A stretch of 64,000 nucleotides of DNA from an uncultured Campylobacter sp. (GCF_937981295.1 NZ_CALJPC010000088.1:11675-75674), one strand, 5' to 3'. Counted from the stretch's first letter, positions 33,211 through 43,418 are shown. Notes: generated by a model not told the origin, from the letters alone. Program-made: numbers and translations.

Positions 33211-35466
33211 TTAATTAAATCTAGCGCCGATACTAAATTCGAAGCTATTTGTGTCGTCGTGCGGCTTTTTATTAAGCGGCTTAACGAAGTATAGTTGCAA
33301 AGGCCCCATTGGCGTCATCCACTCGATACCAGCACCCGTGCTGTAGCGCTCCTCCTCATTCCAGTCATGATCGCCGATCATTCCGTAGTCAAAAAACGTT
33401 ACAAAGCGCATTTTAAGCCTATCAACTACCGGAAAGCTTAGCTCAAAGGAGTTATTGAAGCTCTGCATGCCGCCCGTCTCAATATAGCGGCAATTATTTG
33501 CATTTAAGCAGATCTCTTTTTTCGGGATACTGCGACCTTCGTAGCCTCTAATACTTTTCATTCCGCCTAGGAATAGCTTTTCGTTGATTGGGATTTTTTT
33601 ATTACCTTCCCACATATAGCCCGTTGCAGCTTTGTATCTAAAGATAATGTCGTGATCGATATAATCTCGCAAGCCAAAGTAGTAGTTAAACGATCCTCGC
33701 GCCTTGGTGTAGTCCATATCGCCGCCAAGACCCGCGTATTCTAAGCTAGCACTTGCGATCATACCGCTTCTTGGCAAGTAATAATCATCTGTGCTATTAT
33801 ATGTAATAGACGGGATAATCGAGCTTTTTAAATTCTTGCCATCTAGATAGCCTGCTTTGGCGTAATATTCGTTTAAGCCCTTGATTTCGCTTTTTTCGAG
33901 ATAATACGTAAGACTTACATCGGTATTGCGCCCGATTTTGCGACCGCCCGTGATTGAAAATCCGTAAGATTTCTCATCGTAATCGTCCCAGTCGTAATCG
34001 TTGGCAAAGATTGATCCGCCCAAGCTATACTCAGAATCAAATACTCTAGGATTGGTTAAGCTCAAGCGTCCGCTTAACTGATCGTCGCTCTTTTCAACCG
34101 AGAATGCGCCGTGAAGACCGGTACCGAATACGTTACGATCACTGATACCGCCGCTAAGTAAAATTCCATCCTCGCTGCCATATCCGATACCGCCTGTGAT
34201 AGAGCCTGTAGGAGCTTCTTTGACTGCGACTTCAAGATCGATCTGATCGTTAGAAACGCGGTTTTCTTTAATCTCCACATCATCGAAATATCCCGTGCGT
34301 TTTAAAGAATTTAACGAATCGTTGTAGTCGGTTTTGCTATATAAATTTCCCTCGGTCAGATACATCTCGCGGCGGATGACCTTATCCTCGGTCTTATCGT
34401 TGCCTGAGATCGTTACGTTTCTAATATAGACTTTATCCTCAGGGATGACTTGATACGTGATAGCGACCGTGCGAGCTTCTTTGTCCTGCTTAGTCTTAGG
34501 CACGATACGCACATAGGCGTATCCCTGATCCGCGACTAAAGTCTCTAGCGTATTCATATCGCGGCGCAAACGCTCGGAATTCATTGTATCGCCCTTCTGA
34601 AGCTTGAAATCGTCCAAAACCTTTTCTTTATCAAGCTTGATTATATCTGCAGGATATTCGATATCTACGGAGCTTACGGTGTATTGCTCGCCCTCGCTGA
34701 TATAGTAGGTAAGATCAGCAGTGTAATTATCCATATCGGCATTAAGTAGCGGCGCAGAAACCTGCGCATCTAAGTAGCCTTTTTTATAATATTCTTCTTG
34801 AATTCTATTTGCGTCGTTAGGAAGCTCGGCGGTTTTTACCTTGCCGTCGTTAAAGCCCCACATCCAGCCCAGCATCTCGCGTTCTTTATTGGCAACGGAT
34901 GGCTCTATATCGTCATAGTCAAGCTTGCCTGCGCCTACTAAATTTACCTTATCTATAATGATATTTTCGCCGCGATTTACCTCGATCGTTAGCAAGATGA
35001 CCGATTTATCGTCGTTTATCGGCTTTGGATAAAATTCCACCACGGTGTCAAAAAAGCCCTTGACTTCGTAGTATTGCTTGATGCGGGTCTCCGCTTTTTT
35101 AGCAGCCACCTCATCGTAAACCTGACCCGGACGCAAGCCGATGAGCTCATTGATCTTGTCGCGGTCGTTGGTAACTACGTTTTTGATCTCGACCTTAGCG
35201 ATAGTCGGTTTTTCGGTTACGTTGATAGTGACCGCGCCGCCTTGTTCGCTGATATAAACGTCGCTGAAATAGCCCTGCTCAAATAGCTTTGAAATCGCAG
35301 CATTGGTGTTTTCGCCGTTAAGCTCATCGCCTACTTTAAGTCCTGAAATTTGCTGCGCAACCTGTGGAGAAAGATGCCTTAGCCCTTCAAATTTAATGGA
35401 TTTGATCTGTGCGGCGCACGCCACGGAAATCCCGCCTACTAAGAGTAAAAAAACGCTTTTTTTCAT
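33211..35466 (-). CDS. bamA: outer membrane assembly factor BamA
   Basis: Inserts beta-barrel proteins in the outer membrane. 751 residues. Signal peptide MKKSVFLLLVGGISVACAA, then five POTRA domains (for example IKSIKFEGLRHLSPQ) to about residue 420. The Omp85 barrel follows, with the lid-loop region SIRGYEGRS, ending in FSIGARFN (C-terminal aromatic, beta signal). It is divergent from tyrA. Confidence 0.96.
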   Translation of the reverse strand: MKKSVFLLLVGGISVACAAQIKSIKFEGLRHLSPQVAQQISGLKVGDELNGENTNAAISKLFEQGYFSDVYISEQGGAVTINVTEKPTIAKVEIKNVVTNDRDKINELIGLRPGQVYDEVAAKKAETRIKQYYEVKGFFDTVVEFYPKPINDDKSVILLTIEVNRGENIIIDKVNLVGAGKLDYDDIEPSVANKEREMLGWMWGFNDGKVKTAELPNDANRIQEEYYKKGYLDAQVSAPLLNADMDNYTADLTYYISEGEQYTVSSVDIEYPADIIKLDKEKVLDDFKLQKGDTMNSERLRRDMNTLETLVADQGYAYVRIVPKTKQDKEARTVAITYQVIPEDKVYIRNVTISGNDKTEDKVIRREMYLTEGNLYSKTDYNDSLNSLKRTGYFDDVEIKENRVSNDQIDLEVAVKEAPTGSITGGIGYGSEDGILLSGGISDRNVFGTGLHGAFSVEKSDDQLSGRLSLTNPRVFDSEYSLGGSIFANDYDWDDYDEKSYGFSITGGRKIGRNTDVSLTYYLEKSEIKGLNEYYAKAGYLDGKNLKSSIIPSITYNSTDDYYLPRSGMIASASLEYAGLGGDMDYTKARGSFNYYFGLRDYIDHDIIFRYKAATGYMWEGNKKIPINEKLFLGGMKSIRGYEGRSIPKKEICLNANNCRYIETGGMQSFNNSFELSFPVVDRLKMRFVTFFDYGMIGDHDWNEEERYSTGAGIEWMTPMGPLQLYFVKPLNKKPHDDTNSFEFSIGARFN

Positions 35467-35498
35467 AAAATTTTACCTAAAAACGAAAATAATTTGCG

Positions 35499-35504
35499 TA
35501 TAAT
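35499..35504 (+). promoter_or_regulatory. -10 element of tyrA
   Basis: TTTGCGTATAAT ends 43 bases before ATG 35548. The bamA start lies just to the left, so this is a divergent promoter region. Confidence 0.55.
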
Positions 35505-35547
35505 ACCACATTAAAATTAAAACTTGCATATATCAAAAAGGAATTTT

Positions 35548-36378
35548 ATGAAGATAGGAATTATCGGCCTTGGTCTCATCGGCGGCTCTCTTGGGCTATG
35601 TCTAAAAAGCACCAAAATCATCAGCGCCGTCTATGGCTGCGACATCAACCGCGAAAACGAAAAAGAAGCTCTGAGACTTGGGCTCGTGCATGAAATTTTA
35701 AGTCTAGAGCAGATGAAGCAAAGCTGCGACGCGATCTTTCTTGCAATCCCCGTGGAAGCAATTATTGAGACGTTGCAAAAACTAAGCGACTGCAGAAGTG
35801 AAACGACAATCATCGATCTGGGAAGCACGAAATTTAAAATTTTGCAAAACTGTCCTCCACAGATCAGACGAAATTTCATCGCAGCTCACCCAATGGCTGG
35901 TACCGAAAACTCCGGTCCGCAAGCGGCGTTTAAAGAGCTTTTAAACGGCGCAGTAGTCGTTATCTGCGACGATCACGGCGCAGACGAAGTGCATATCAAA
36001 CGAGCGGTCGAAATTTTTTCATTTGCAGGGATGAAGATCGTATTTATGGACGCAAAAAGCCACGATCACCACGTAGCGCTCATCTCGCACCTACCGCATG
36101 CGATCAGCTACTCGCTCGTAAACAGCGTACTAAAAGAGGAAAATCGCCGCAATATCATAAATTTAGCCGGCGGCAGCTTCTCGGGCATGAGCCGTATCGC
36201 CAAAAGCTCGCCGCAGATGTGGGTCGATATTTTCAAGCAAAACCGCACGAACCTACTGGGCGCGATCGACGCTTTTAAAAACGAGCTTGAAATTTGCGTA
36301 CAGATGATTGAGGGCGAGCGCTGGGATGAGCTTGAGGCGTGGATGTATGAAGCGCGCAAGCTAAGGGATATTATTTAA
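35548..36378 (+). CDS. tyrA: prephenate dehydrogenase
   Basis: Oxidative decarboxylation of prephenate to hydroxyphenylpyruvate for tyrosine. 276 residues from ATG 35548 (AAAAAGGAATTTT upstream). Rossmann motif IGIIGLGLIGGSLGL at the N-terminus; FIAAHPMAGTENSGP near 118 and HDHHVALISHLPHAISYSL near 180 are characteristic. No ACT or chorismate mutase domain is fused. Confidence 0.95.
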   Translation: MKIGIIGLGLIGGSLGLCLKSTKIISAVYGCDINRENEKEALRLGLVHEILSLEQMKQSCDAIFLAIPVEAIIETLQKLSDCRSETTIIDLGSTKFKILQNCPPQIRRNFIAAHPMAGTENSGPQAAFKELLNGAVVVICDDHGADEVHIKRAVEIFSFAGMKIVFMDAKSHDHHVALISHLPHAISYSLVNSVLKEENRRNIINLAGGSFSGMSRIAKSSPQMWVDIFKQNRTNLLGAIDAFKNELEICVQMIEGERWDELEAWMYEARKLRDII

Positions 36379-36498
36379 AATTTCACGCGACCTGACTGCG
36401 CGACGGACGCTTTAAGAACGCGCCTTTAAATTCTAAAATTTCGCCTTCAAATAGCCTACGCAAATTTAAATTTTAATCCGCGCTATCCCGACACAAAC

Positions 36499-37230
36499 TC
36501 AAAAATCTATGCATTCCTGCGTGAAAATTTTCTTTGAGGGAAACTCCAGCGCGCAAAGCCTCGCCTTCTCGCCCCAGTGCTTTTTATAAACACAGCCCAG
36601 ATCGATATTTGCGCTAAATTCCGTAATGACGGGCTTTTTTACCGGCGTGTGCCCGTAGACATTAAAAATTCCATCATTCGCGCTATCATCTCCGCGCCCG
36701 CTTAGCACATGAGCGGCGAAGCTTTTCGCACGCTCTGCATCGTGTCTAATCCCCCACGCGCGACCCACTGCGGAGTGCGATACGACGAGGGCGCGACCGC
36801 TTTCATCACGCAAATCATACTCCAAGTAAATCGGCAGCCGCGAGACAAACCGCAGATGCTCCTTGCATTGTTTCACGCCTCCGTGACGATAATACGACGC
36901 TAGCGTCGCTTCACCGCCGTTATTAAACAGCCAGCTTTCGTCCAGGCTAAAAAATGCGTAGAGGTCATTTGAGCTCGTAAATTTGCCCGTCTTTGCGCAC
37001 CTTAGTGCAGTTTTTGCGTTGCTTACAAAGCGCTTTTCGTGATTGCCCATCACCGCGTCATATCCGCGAGTGCGCACTAGCTCCACCACATCCGAGCTCG
37101 CAGGGCCTCGGTCAATCAGATCGCCCACAAAGCAAATTTTGCTATCAAATTTATGCGGCAGCTGCTCTATTAACGCCAAAAGCGATCTGTAGCAGCCGTG
37201 CACGTCGCCGATGATGTAGATATTTTCCAT
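36499..37230 (-). CDS. metallophosphoesterase (PrpA/ApaH-like Ser/Thr phosphatase)
   Basis: 243 residues. All the metal motifs of the PPP superfamily are in order: GDVHGCY near residue 8, GDLIDRGPASS near 36, GNHEKRF near 62, VVSHSAVGR near 148 and YGHTPVKK. It resembles bacterial Ser/Thr or diadenosine polyphosphate phosphatases. Monocistronic. Confidence 0.88.
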   Translation of the reverse strand: MENIYIIGDVHGCYRSLLALIEQLPHKFDSKICFVGDLIDRGPASSDVVELVRTRGYDAVMGNHEKRFVSNAKTALRCAKTGKFTSSNDLYAFFSLDESWLFNNGGEATLASYYRHGGVKQCKEHLRFVSRLPIYLEYDLRDESGRALVVSHSAVGRAWGIRHDAERAKSFAAHVLSGRGDDSANDGIFNVYGHTPVKKPVITEFSANIDLGCVYKKHWGEKARLCALEFPSKKIFTQECIDF

Positions 37231-37328
37231 AATTTCTCCTTAAATTTTAACGCCCTCGCCTTTTAACGCGCGAGCTGTGATATAAGCGGTAGATAAAAGC
37301 TCTGCACTAAATTTTAAAATTCCGCGCG

Positions 37329-37766
37329 TTAGGACTTGGGCGGATAAATCTGCTTTAGGACCTCGGCTACGACGATCATAAAAAGAACGATAAATATTAA
37401 TGCGCTAAGCAATGAGGAATAAAACGTGGCAAGATGCAAATCTGAAACAATCAGCGCCACAATCATCATCCCCAAAAATGGCGATAGTATCCAAACCGCT
37501 GCTGTAGGCAAAAATAAATTTACGAAAAAATCCGTGAGCTTACCAAAATCCTTTAACTTTGCGGCAAGTATTGCGCAAATCCCGCAGAAAAATATCCACA
37601 AAAATAGGAAATATACGCACTTCTGCTGTAGCCATTCTAAGGGATCGTCAAACCGGACGCTAGATGTGTCAAAAATCTGCCCTATAAAAAAACCCATTAA
37701 ACTTGAAATGCACATCAAGCAAAAACCCATCGAAAACGCGCAGGCTATAATTTTTAAAATAATCAT
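37329..37766 (-). CDS. four-helix membrane protein of unknown function
   Basis: 145 residues with about four hydrophobic segments. A polar loop at DTSSVRFDDPLEWLQQ lies between helices 1 and 2, and the tail is LKQIYPPKS. It is downstream of dusB by 22 bp on the same strand, so probably co-transcribed. No family recognised. Confidence 0.65.
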   Translation of the reverse strand: MIILKIIACAFSMGFCLMCISSLMGFFIGQIFDTSSVRFDDPLEWLQQKCVYFLFLWIFFCGICAILAAKLKDFGKLTDFFVNLFLPTAAVWILSPFLGMMIVALIVSDLHLATFYSSLLSALIFIVLFMIVVAEVLKQIYPPKS

Positions 37767-37788
37767 CAGAGTTCCTAAAATTCTAAAT

Positions 37789-38715
37789 TTAGGCGAAAAA
37801 TTCCTCGATCAGCCGAGTCATTTCGCTCTCAGCGGCGACGTGGTTGATCTGCTCGCGAAAGCTTGCAGCGTTTTCGCGCCCCTTAGAGTATTCGTGCAGA
37901 TGCTTGCGGAATATCGCTACGCCGTGGCTGCCGTAGTGGCTTAGCATTTGAGCGAAATGATAGAGCACGACTTCCCTTTTTAGCGCGTCACTTGCCTGTT
38001 CGCCCGTTTTGATCTCGCGAAAGATCCACGGCCTGCCAATTACCGCGCGACCGATCATCAGCGCGTCCGCGCCGCTAAGATCTCGCACTGCGGGCGCATT
38101 GGCAGAGTTTATGTCGCCGTTTGCGATCACGGGGATTTGCAGCGCGCGTTTGGCTCTTGCGATCGCGCTGTAATCCACCGCCGCGCTGTATCCGCCCGCT
38201 CTGGTGCGACCGTGAATAGCAATAAAATCGGCTCCTGCGCCTTGTACGGCGCGAGCGATATTTTCGATATCCACGGCGCCGAAGCCCAGCCGCACCTTCG
38301 CGCTCGTAAATTTTTTATTCGAATACTTTTTGATCGTCTCAACCAGGCGCGACAAGCGGGGCAGATCAAGCAGCAGCGCCGAGCCGGCGCCTTGCTTTAC
38401 GACCTTGGGGACGGGGCAGCCGCAGTTTAGATCGATACCGTCGATGCCGTCAAATTTATTGATGAGCAAAACCGCCTTTTTGATAATTTCCGCATCGCTG
38501 CCTGCGATCTGCACAAAAAATGGGGTTTCGGCGGCATTTTTTTCGAGCATCTTTAGCGTCTTTTCGCCCTCAAAAACAAGGGCGTTTGCGCTTATCATCT
38601 CGCTTACGGTAGCGTCGCAGCCGAATTTTTTCACTACGCCCCGTAGTGGCGGATCTGAAAAGCCCGCCAAAGGCGCCAAAAATAAAGGGTCCCTTTTAAA
38701 AAAATCTTTCGTCAT
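37789..38715 (-). CDS. dusB: tRNA-dihydrouridine synthase (DusB type)
   Basis: FMN-dependent reduction of uridines in tRNA. 308 residues, TIM barrel: FLAPLAGFSDPPLR at the start, LNCGCPVPKVVKQGAGSALL near 95 with the catalytic Cys, IHGRTRAGGYS near 168, IPVIANGDI and GADALMIGRAVIGRPWIF. Neighbours match the C. jejuni order in which it stands near the dksA-accD group. Confidence 0.93.
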   Translation of the reverse strand: MTKDFFKRDPLFLAPLAGFSDPPLRGVVKKFGCDATVSEMISANALVFEGEKTLKMLEKNAAETPFFVQIAGSDAEIIKKAVLLINKFDGIDGIDLNCGCPVPKVVKQGAGSALLLDLPRLSRLVETIKKYSNKKFTSAKVRLGFGAVDIENIARAVQGAGADFIAIHGRTRAGGYSAAVDYSAIARAKRALQIPVIANGDINSANAPAVRDLSGADALMIGRAVIGRPWIFREIKTGEQASDALKREVVLYHFAQMLSHYGSHGVAIFRKHLHEYSKGRENAASFREQINHVAAESEMTRLIEEFFA

Positions 38716-39252
38716 TTTAAATTTCTCATTTTGATTTCGTTTGAATTTAAACCTTTAAATTTAACGCCGCAGCGCTTGCAGCGGGTTTTGCCGCGAGCTT
38801 TAAATTTTAAATTTCATAGGCTACGTATTCGCATTTAGGCGCGAATTTTATTTTTAAGCTTAGCTAATTTACGTGGCGGTAAAACGGCAGCAAGGATTAT
38901 CACCGCTAAATTTTATTTGCGCGGCGAACCCAGCAAGTAGCTTGCAAAACGCCGCACGGATTTTAAAATTTCAGCACTTTATTCAGCTAGCAAGTCTTGT
39001 GCTTTATGTTTAAATTTTAAATTTAATCGCGTAAATGAAAAACCCGTTTACACGCGCACTACGCAAACAAATCTTTTAAATTTTACCGCTTGCGCGCATT
39101 GATTTTTCGATAAATTTTGAAATTTCAAATTTGCGCGAGTTGGAATTTTATCCGCACTTTAAATTTTATCGCGCAGGCTGTGTTTAATAGCCGCAAAGAG
39201 CGTAAAAGCAGTCTCTCTTACCCGCATAAAACGAACTCATAAAATTACCGAG
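38716..39252. other. 537 bp spacer with AATTT words
   Basis: No ORF of note. It has the same mixture of GC-rich text and AAATTTTAAATTT-type words as the other spacers. It lies between the 333-residue membrane protein gene end and dusB on the same strand, so a dusB promoter should lie near its left end. Confidence 0.55.
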
Positions 39253-40254
39253 CTAAAATAACAGCGACGCAGGGACGTTTTTGCCGTTGTCGCGCAAAAA
39301 TAGCAGAATTTTAAACTTCTCAAACTCGTCGCCGTCGGCAAGACTTAGCTGCTCTCTAAACTCGTCGATCATGCCAAGCTCATATAGCGCGTACAGATAT
39401 GCCTCAGTCGCTTCTTGATTCTCGTTTTTGAGCCGCTCGAAAAAGGCTTTGTATTGCTCTGGAGCAAGATGATTTTTTAGCTTTTTGGCAAAGCCGATAA
39501 AATCCTGCTCGCTAAATTCTTCATTATTTACGAGATCGAAAAGCTCCTCGCTACTGATCTCAAAGCTCGTGTCATTTACCGCGCGATTCACTAAAATATT
39601 TACCTCGGCTATATCTTGAGGAATTTTATAGGCCTTGATCTTATCGTAGCTTCCTTTGGCAAGCGCTACGGCATAGGCTTTTTTAGTGATATTTTCGCTA
39701 TAAACGCCCTTGGTTTTTAAAATTTCATACGCATACGCAGGCTCGGCGTCGAGGCGGTTGAGCTCATTTTGCAAAAATAGTCCGTTATCTTTAGGAAGTT
39801 TATATTTTCGCAGATCCGCCACTTCGCCGTTTTTAACCTTCTCAATAACACCTATGACCTCTTTTAGATCCTCATTTTTGACATCTATGCCGGTGCTATC
39901 GTACCACGGAGATAAAATTTTAGTAAGCTCGCTTGGGTCTTTAAAATACTCGGTTTTAAAGTCTTTATTGGTATCAAGACCCAGCAAAACCTCTTTACTC
40001 ATCGCATCGTATGCGCTTAGATCCTTTGCAATCGCCCTTTTTGTGCGGTAAAAAGCAAAGCTATGAAAAACGATATGAAAAATCGCCAAAATCATATATA
40101 AAATTAACGGCAGTACGATCCACACCGCCACAGGAAGCGTAAGCGTAAAACCGAAAAGCCCCAGTGTATAGCTACTGCTTTGCTGCGTAAAAACTAAAAT
40201 CGCGACGATTGCGATATAGACGATCGAATATAAAAAGAATTGCTTGGTTTTCAT
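39253..40254 (-). CDS. two-helix membrane protein with long cytoplasmic domain
   Basis: 333 residues. Two N-terminal TM helices (about 7-24 and 35-65) are followed by a ~260-residue charged helical domain with many acidic residues. It follows dksA by two bases and keeps the place of a conserved integral membrane protein gene of C. jejuni (Cj0124c as remembered). No catalytic motif. Function unknown. Confidence 0.7.
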   Translation of the reverse strand: MKTKQFFLYSIVYIAIVAILVFTQQSSSYTLGLFGFTLTLPVAVWIVLPLILYMILAIFHIVFHSFAFYRTKRAIAKDLSAYDAMSKEVLLGLDTNKDFKTEYFKDPSELTKILSPWYDSTGIDVKNEDLKEVIGVIEKVKNGEVADLRKYKLPKDNGLFLQNELNRLDAEPAYAYEILKTKGVYSENITKKAYAVALAKGSYDKIKAYKIPQDIAEVNILVNRAVNDTSFEISSEELFDLVNNEEFSEQDFIGFAKKLKNHLAPEQYKAFFERLKNENQEATEAYLYALYELGMIDEFREQLSLADGDEFEKFKILLFLRDNGKNVPASLLF

Positions 40255-40256
40255 AG

Positions 40257-40613
40257 CTAACTCCTATTTTGCTTTTCCGCCTGTTCCTTGCACGAAATGC
40301 ACAATCTCGCCTCTGGATTTACCTTAAGACGCTCTAAACTTATCTGCTCGCCGCAGCTCTCGCAAAGCCCATAAGTGCCGTTTTCGATGCGTTTAAGCGC
40401 GCTTTCGATCTCTAAAAATGCCTTTTGTTGATTAACATTGAGCGAGTATTCGATGCTTAAATCCGTATTCATGCTCGCTACGTCAAAATCATCCGCAGCT
40501 TTATTTTCGCGCAATTCCGAAATTTCATTTACAGAGCTATTAATATTGGCGATGAGTTGCTCTCTTTTTTCTTCTAAAATTTTCTTGTAAAATTTCAACT
40601 CGTTTTTCTTCAT
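40257..40613 (-). CDS. dksA: RNA polymerase-binding transcription factor DksA
   Basis: 118 residues. N-terminal coiled coil with DDFDVASMNTD near the tip, and C-terminal zinc finger with Cys84, Cys87, Cys105 and Cys108 (YGLCESCGEQI...LCISCKE). Binds the RNA polymerase secondary channel and, with ppGpp, adjusts stringent-response transcription. It lies between rlmH and a membrane protein gene. Confidence 0.93.
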   Translation of the reverse strand: MKKNELKFYKKILEEKREQLIANINSSVNEISELRENKAADDFDVASMNTDLSIEYSLNVNQQKAFLEIESALKRIENGTYGLCESCGEQISLERLKVNPEARLCISCKEQAEKQNRS

Positions 40614-40622
40614 TACTTCCCT

Positions 40623-41075
40623 TTATTTGTGATATGGATGGTTTGCGTTAATGCACAATGCGCGAAAAATTTGCTCAAAGAGCAAAAGTTTAGCGATTTT
40701 GTGCGCTAACGTAAGCCTGCTAAGACTGATTATTTTATCGGCTTTTGCCTTAAAATTTTCACTAAGCCCGTAAGCGCCACCGATGAAAAATGACACGCTA
40801 CTTTTATCCTTTAGCATACTCGCAAATTCCATGCTATCTAGCTCCTGTCCGCGCTCATCCAAAGCTACGACGTATCCGCTAAGGCGCGGTAGATAAGCTT
40901 CATCATACGCCATAAGTGCGAGCTCGCGAGACGCGCTCTGGGCACGAGCGATATTAGCATTAAAAAACGTCTCATCTCGCACCGCGGCAAATTTAGCCGC
41001 CATCTTTTTATAATCACTTATCGCGCCTGCGAACTCGTCCGTGCCCTTTTGGATGGAATTTACCGTTATCTGCAC
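40623..41075 (-). CDS. rlmH: 23S rRNA pseudouridine-1915 N3-methyltransferase RlmH
   Basis: SPOUT methyltransferase acting on the decoding-centre helix of assembled ribosomes. 150 residues. Family marks: VVALDERGQELDSMEFA near 70, VSFFIGGAYGLSE near 94, ISLSRLTLAHKIAKLLLFEQIFRAL and the terminal HPYHK. GTG start at 41075 overlapping the accD stop by one base (TAGTG). Confidence 0.94.
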   Translation of the reverse strand: MQITVNSIQKGTDEFAGAISDYKKMAAKFAAVRDETFFNANIARAQSASRELALMAYDEAYLPRLSGYVVALDERGQELDSMEFASMLKDKSSVSFFIGGAYGLSENFKAKADKIISLSRLTLAHKIAKLLLFEQIFRALCINANHPYHK

Positions 41076-41974
41076 TACTCTTCGCTTCCCTCTTCGTGCA
41101 GCGATTTGTCACTCGTGTCGTCAATCTGCACAGCGTTTTTGCTCAGCACGTTGATTATATCGCTTAAATACTGTCTCATCTCAGCTCTAGGCACGATCGC
41201 ATCAATTAATCCGTGCTCAAGCAGAAATTCCGATCTCTGAAAGCCCTCCGGCAGATCCGCGCCGATAGTTTGCTTGATGACGCGCTGTCCGGCAAAGCCG
41301 ATAAGAGCGCCCGGCTCTGCGATGATGATATCTCCTAGCCACGCAAAGGACGCACTCACGCCGCCCATCGTAGGATCGGTAAGAACGGAGATGAAAGGAA
41401 TTTTATGCTCTGATAAAATTTTAAGCGCGGCGGAGGTTTTGCTCATCTGCATCAGTGAAAAGGTACTTTCCTGCATCCTTGCGCCGCCGCTTGCGCTTAC
41501 GATGATTAGCGGCTCGTTTTTATCCAGGCTACGTTTTACGGCACGTACGATCTTCTCGCCCTCAACGGAGCCCAGGCTTCCGCCCATAAAACTAAAATCA
41601 AATACCACGAGCTGAATCTTTTGGCGACTTATGGCGCCCTCGCCCGCAATCACCGCGCTAAGCCTGCCCGTTTTTTCTTTACTCTCAGAGATGCGCTTTT
41701 TGTAGGATTTTTTATCTACGAATTTTAGCGGATCGACGGGCTGCAAATTTTTATCAAACTCCACAAACGAGCCTTCGTCGCAGAGCAGATCGATACGAGC
41801 CTGCGCATCAAAGCGAAGATGATAGTTGCACTTTGGGCAAACGCTGTGGTTTTGCTCAACCTCCTTGCTATACATCAGCGCGCCGCATCCCGGGCATTTG
41901 ATCCAGTGCGTAGGAGCTTCGCTCGGTGCGGGCTGGGTTCTGCGTATTTTTGAAAACAAATCTCCGAAATTCAT
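41075..41974 (-). CDS. accD: acetyl-CoA carboxylase carboxyltransferase subunit beta
   Basis: Part of the enzyme making malonyl-CoA for fatty acids. 299 residues. N-terminal zinc ribbon with Cys27, Cys30, Cys46 and Cys49, then the crotonase-fold domain with SASGGARMQEST and TDPTMGGVSASFA. accA is not in the window. First gene of the accD-rlmH-dksA run. Confidence 0.96.
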   Translation of the reverse strand: MNFGDLFSKIRRTQPAPSEAPTHWIKCPGCGALMYSKEVEQNHSVCPKCNYHLRFDAQARIDLLCDEGSFVEFDKNLQPVDPLKFVDKKSYKKRISESKEKTGRLSAVIAGEGAISRQKIQLVVFDFSFMGGSLGSVEGEKIVRAVKRSLDKNEPLIIVSASGGARMQESTFSLMQMSKTSAALKILSEHKIPFISVLTDPTMGGVSASFAWLGDIIIAEPGALIGFAGQRVIKQTIGADLPEGFQRSEFLLEHGLIDAIVPRAEMRQYLSDIINVLSKNAVQIDDTSDKSLHEEGSEE

Positions 41975-42067
41975 ATGATTTCCTTTAAATTCTATGAAAT
42001 GTAACTTCTGATTATAACCTAAAATTCTTTATTTAAATTTATATGTGAATTTCGCTAAAATAGGAAA

Positions 42068-42682
42068 ATGCAAGGATTTATATTAAAAACGACCAAAGTT
42101 AGGGACGAGGACTGCATCGTGGACGTGCTGAGCGAAAGTGCGCTCGTGCGTGCGTATCGCTTTTACGGCGCGCGCCATTCAAACATCATCCAGGGCTATA
42201 AAATAGACTTCGAGCTCTCGCAAAATCAAAACTTCCTCCCTCGTCTTAGCGGTGTGATGCATCTAGGATACGCGTGGCTCGGAAACCGCGAGAAGCTTTT
42301 GTTTTGGCAGCAATTTATGCGGCTTTTACACGCGCATCTAAAAGATGCCGAGCATCTGGATAAATTTTATTACGAGCTGCTAAACCACGCTGCTATGCGC
42401 TTTGGCAAACAAAATCCGCGTCGCATAATCGTAGAAAGCTACGCCGAAATTTTAAAATTTGAGGGGCGATTGCACGACGAGCCATATTGTTTTTTATGCG
42501 ACGAAGAAATTTTAGAAAATATCGCGCTATGCCGCGGCTTTTTGCCCGCGCACGAGCTTTGCGCGCAAAGAGCGGGCTTTGCGCAGGATGAAATTTTAGA
42601 ATTTTTACGAAGCAAAAAGACGCTAAATTTAAACGACGAAACGGTAGAGAGGCTCTACGACATAACGCTTGAGGGGCTTTGA
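42068..42682 (+). CDS. recO: DNA recombination mediator RecO
   Basis: 204 residues; begins MQGFILKTTKVRDEDCIVDVL with the N-terminal OB fold, then a helical part. Two Cys pairs are partly retained (CFLCDEE, CRGF...C), resembling the zinc site of longer RecO proteins. Loads RecA onto SSB-coated DNA with RecR. It is monocistronic and divergent from accD. Shorter than E. coli RecO (about 240), as usual in Campylobacter. Confidence 0.85.
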   Translation: MQGFILKTTKVRDEDCIVDVLSESALVRAYRFYGARHSNIIQGYKIDFELSQNQNFLPRLSGVMHLGYAWLGNREKLLFWQQFMRLLHAHLKDAEHLDKFYYELLNHAAMRFGKQNPRRIIVESYAEILKFEGRLHDEPYCFLCDEEILENIALCRGFLPAHELCAQRAGFAQDEILEFLRSKKTLNLNDETVERLYDITLEGL

Positions 42683-42851
42683 TCTGTAGCGCGTTTGATG
42701 AAGACGTGAAATTTCAAAACTCAAGCGCTAAATTTAAAATTTCGTAGAATTTCAAAATTTCATGAACGGGCGGTTTTGTACTTTATCTGCCTTTTCTCGC
42801 GCAAAGCCAAACAATCGCATTGCGCAGGGTTTGCATTAAATTTTAACTGGA

Positions 42852-43418
42852 CTAGCTAAAAAGCTTTTTCATCGCCTTAAAAAACATTGCGGTGAGCGGA
42901 TTTGATTTGCCTGAGACCTTTGCGATCCAGCTCTCGTAGGTCTCGCCTTTGCTTTTTAAAAAGTCCACGAGCGCCTTTTGGCTAGCCTGCATACCGCCGT
43001 TTCTTTCGGCATCCAGTAGCGCCCTATAAATTGGCTCTATAGTTTCAATCGCGGATCTTGGCGGAGCCTTGCGAAATGCCGTGTATTCGGTGATCTGCCC
43101 TGTCACGGGATCTTTTTTAGAAGTAAATTCGGTAATGACCCAATAAAAGCGCCCATCTTTGGCTAAATTTTTAACCACGGCGGTAAAATCCTTGCCCTGC
43201 TGTATCGTATCCCACATAAGCTTAAACGCTATGCGCGGCATATCCGGATGTCGGATGATGTTATGCGGCTGCCCCAAAAGCTCAAGCTCACTATAGCCAC
43301 AAATCATACAAAAATACGGATTTGCAAACGTGATAATGCCCTTCGGATCGGTTTTGGAAACGATATAGCGCTTCTCATCTAGTTTGATTTCCTGATTAAT
43401 CGGAGTTGGTCTTTGCAT
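42852..43418 (-). CDS. PAS-domain protein (Aer/CetB-like redox sensor)
   Basis: 188 residues. A PAS fold at ~15-125 carries FANPYFCMICGYSELELLGQ, HNIIRHPDMPRIAFK and NLAKDGRFYWV, the pattern of FAD-binding Aer and CetB PAS domains. There is no TM helix, HAMP or signalling domain, so it must act with a partner such as a CetA-type transducer, which is not in the window. The C-terminal ~60 residues are helical and basic. Confidence 0.85.
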   Translation of the reverse strand: MQRPTPINQEIKLDEKRYIVSKTDPKGIITFANPYFCMICGYSELELLGQPHNIIRHPDMPRIAFKLMWDTIQQGKDFTAVVKNLAKDGRFYWVITEFTSKKDPVTGQITEYTAFRKAPPRSAIETIEPIYRALLDAERNGGMQASQKALVDFLKSKGETYESWIAKVSGKSNPLTAMFFKAMKKLFS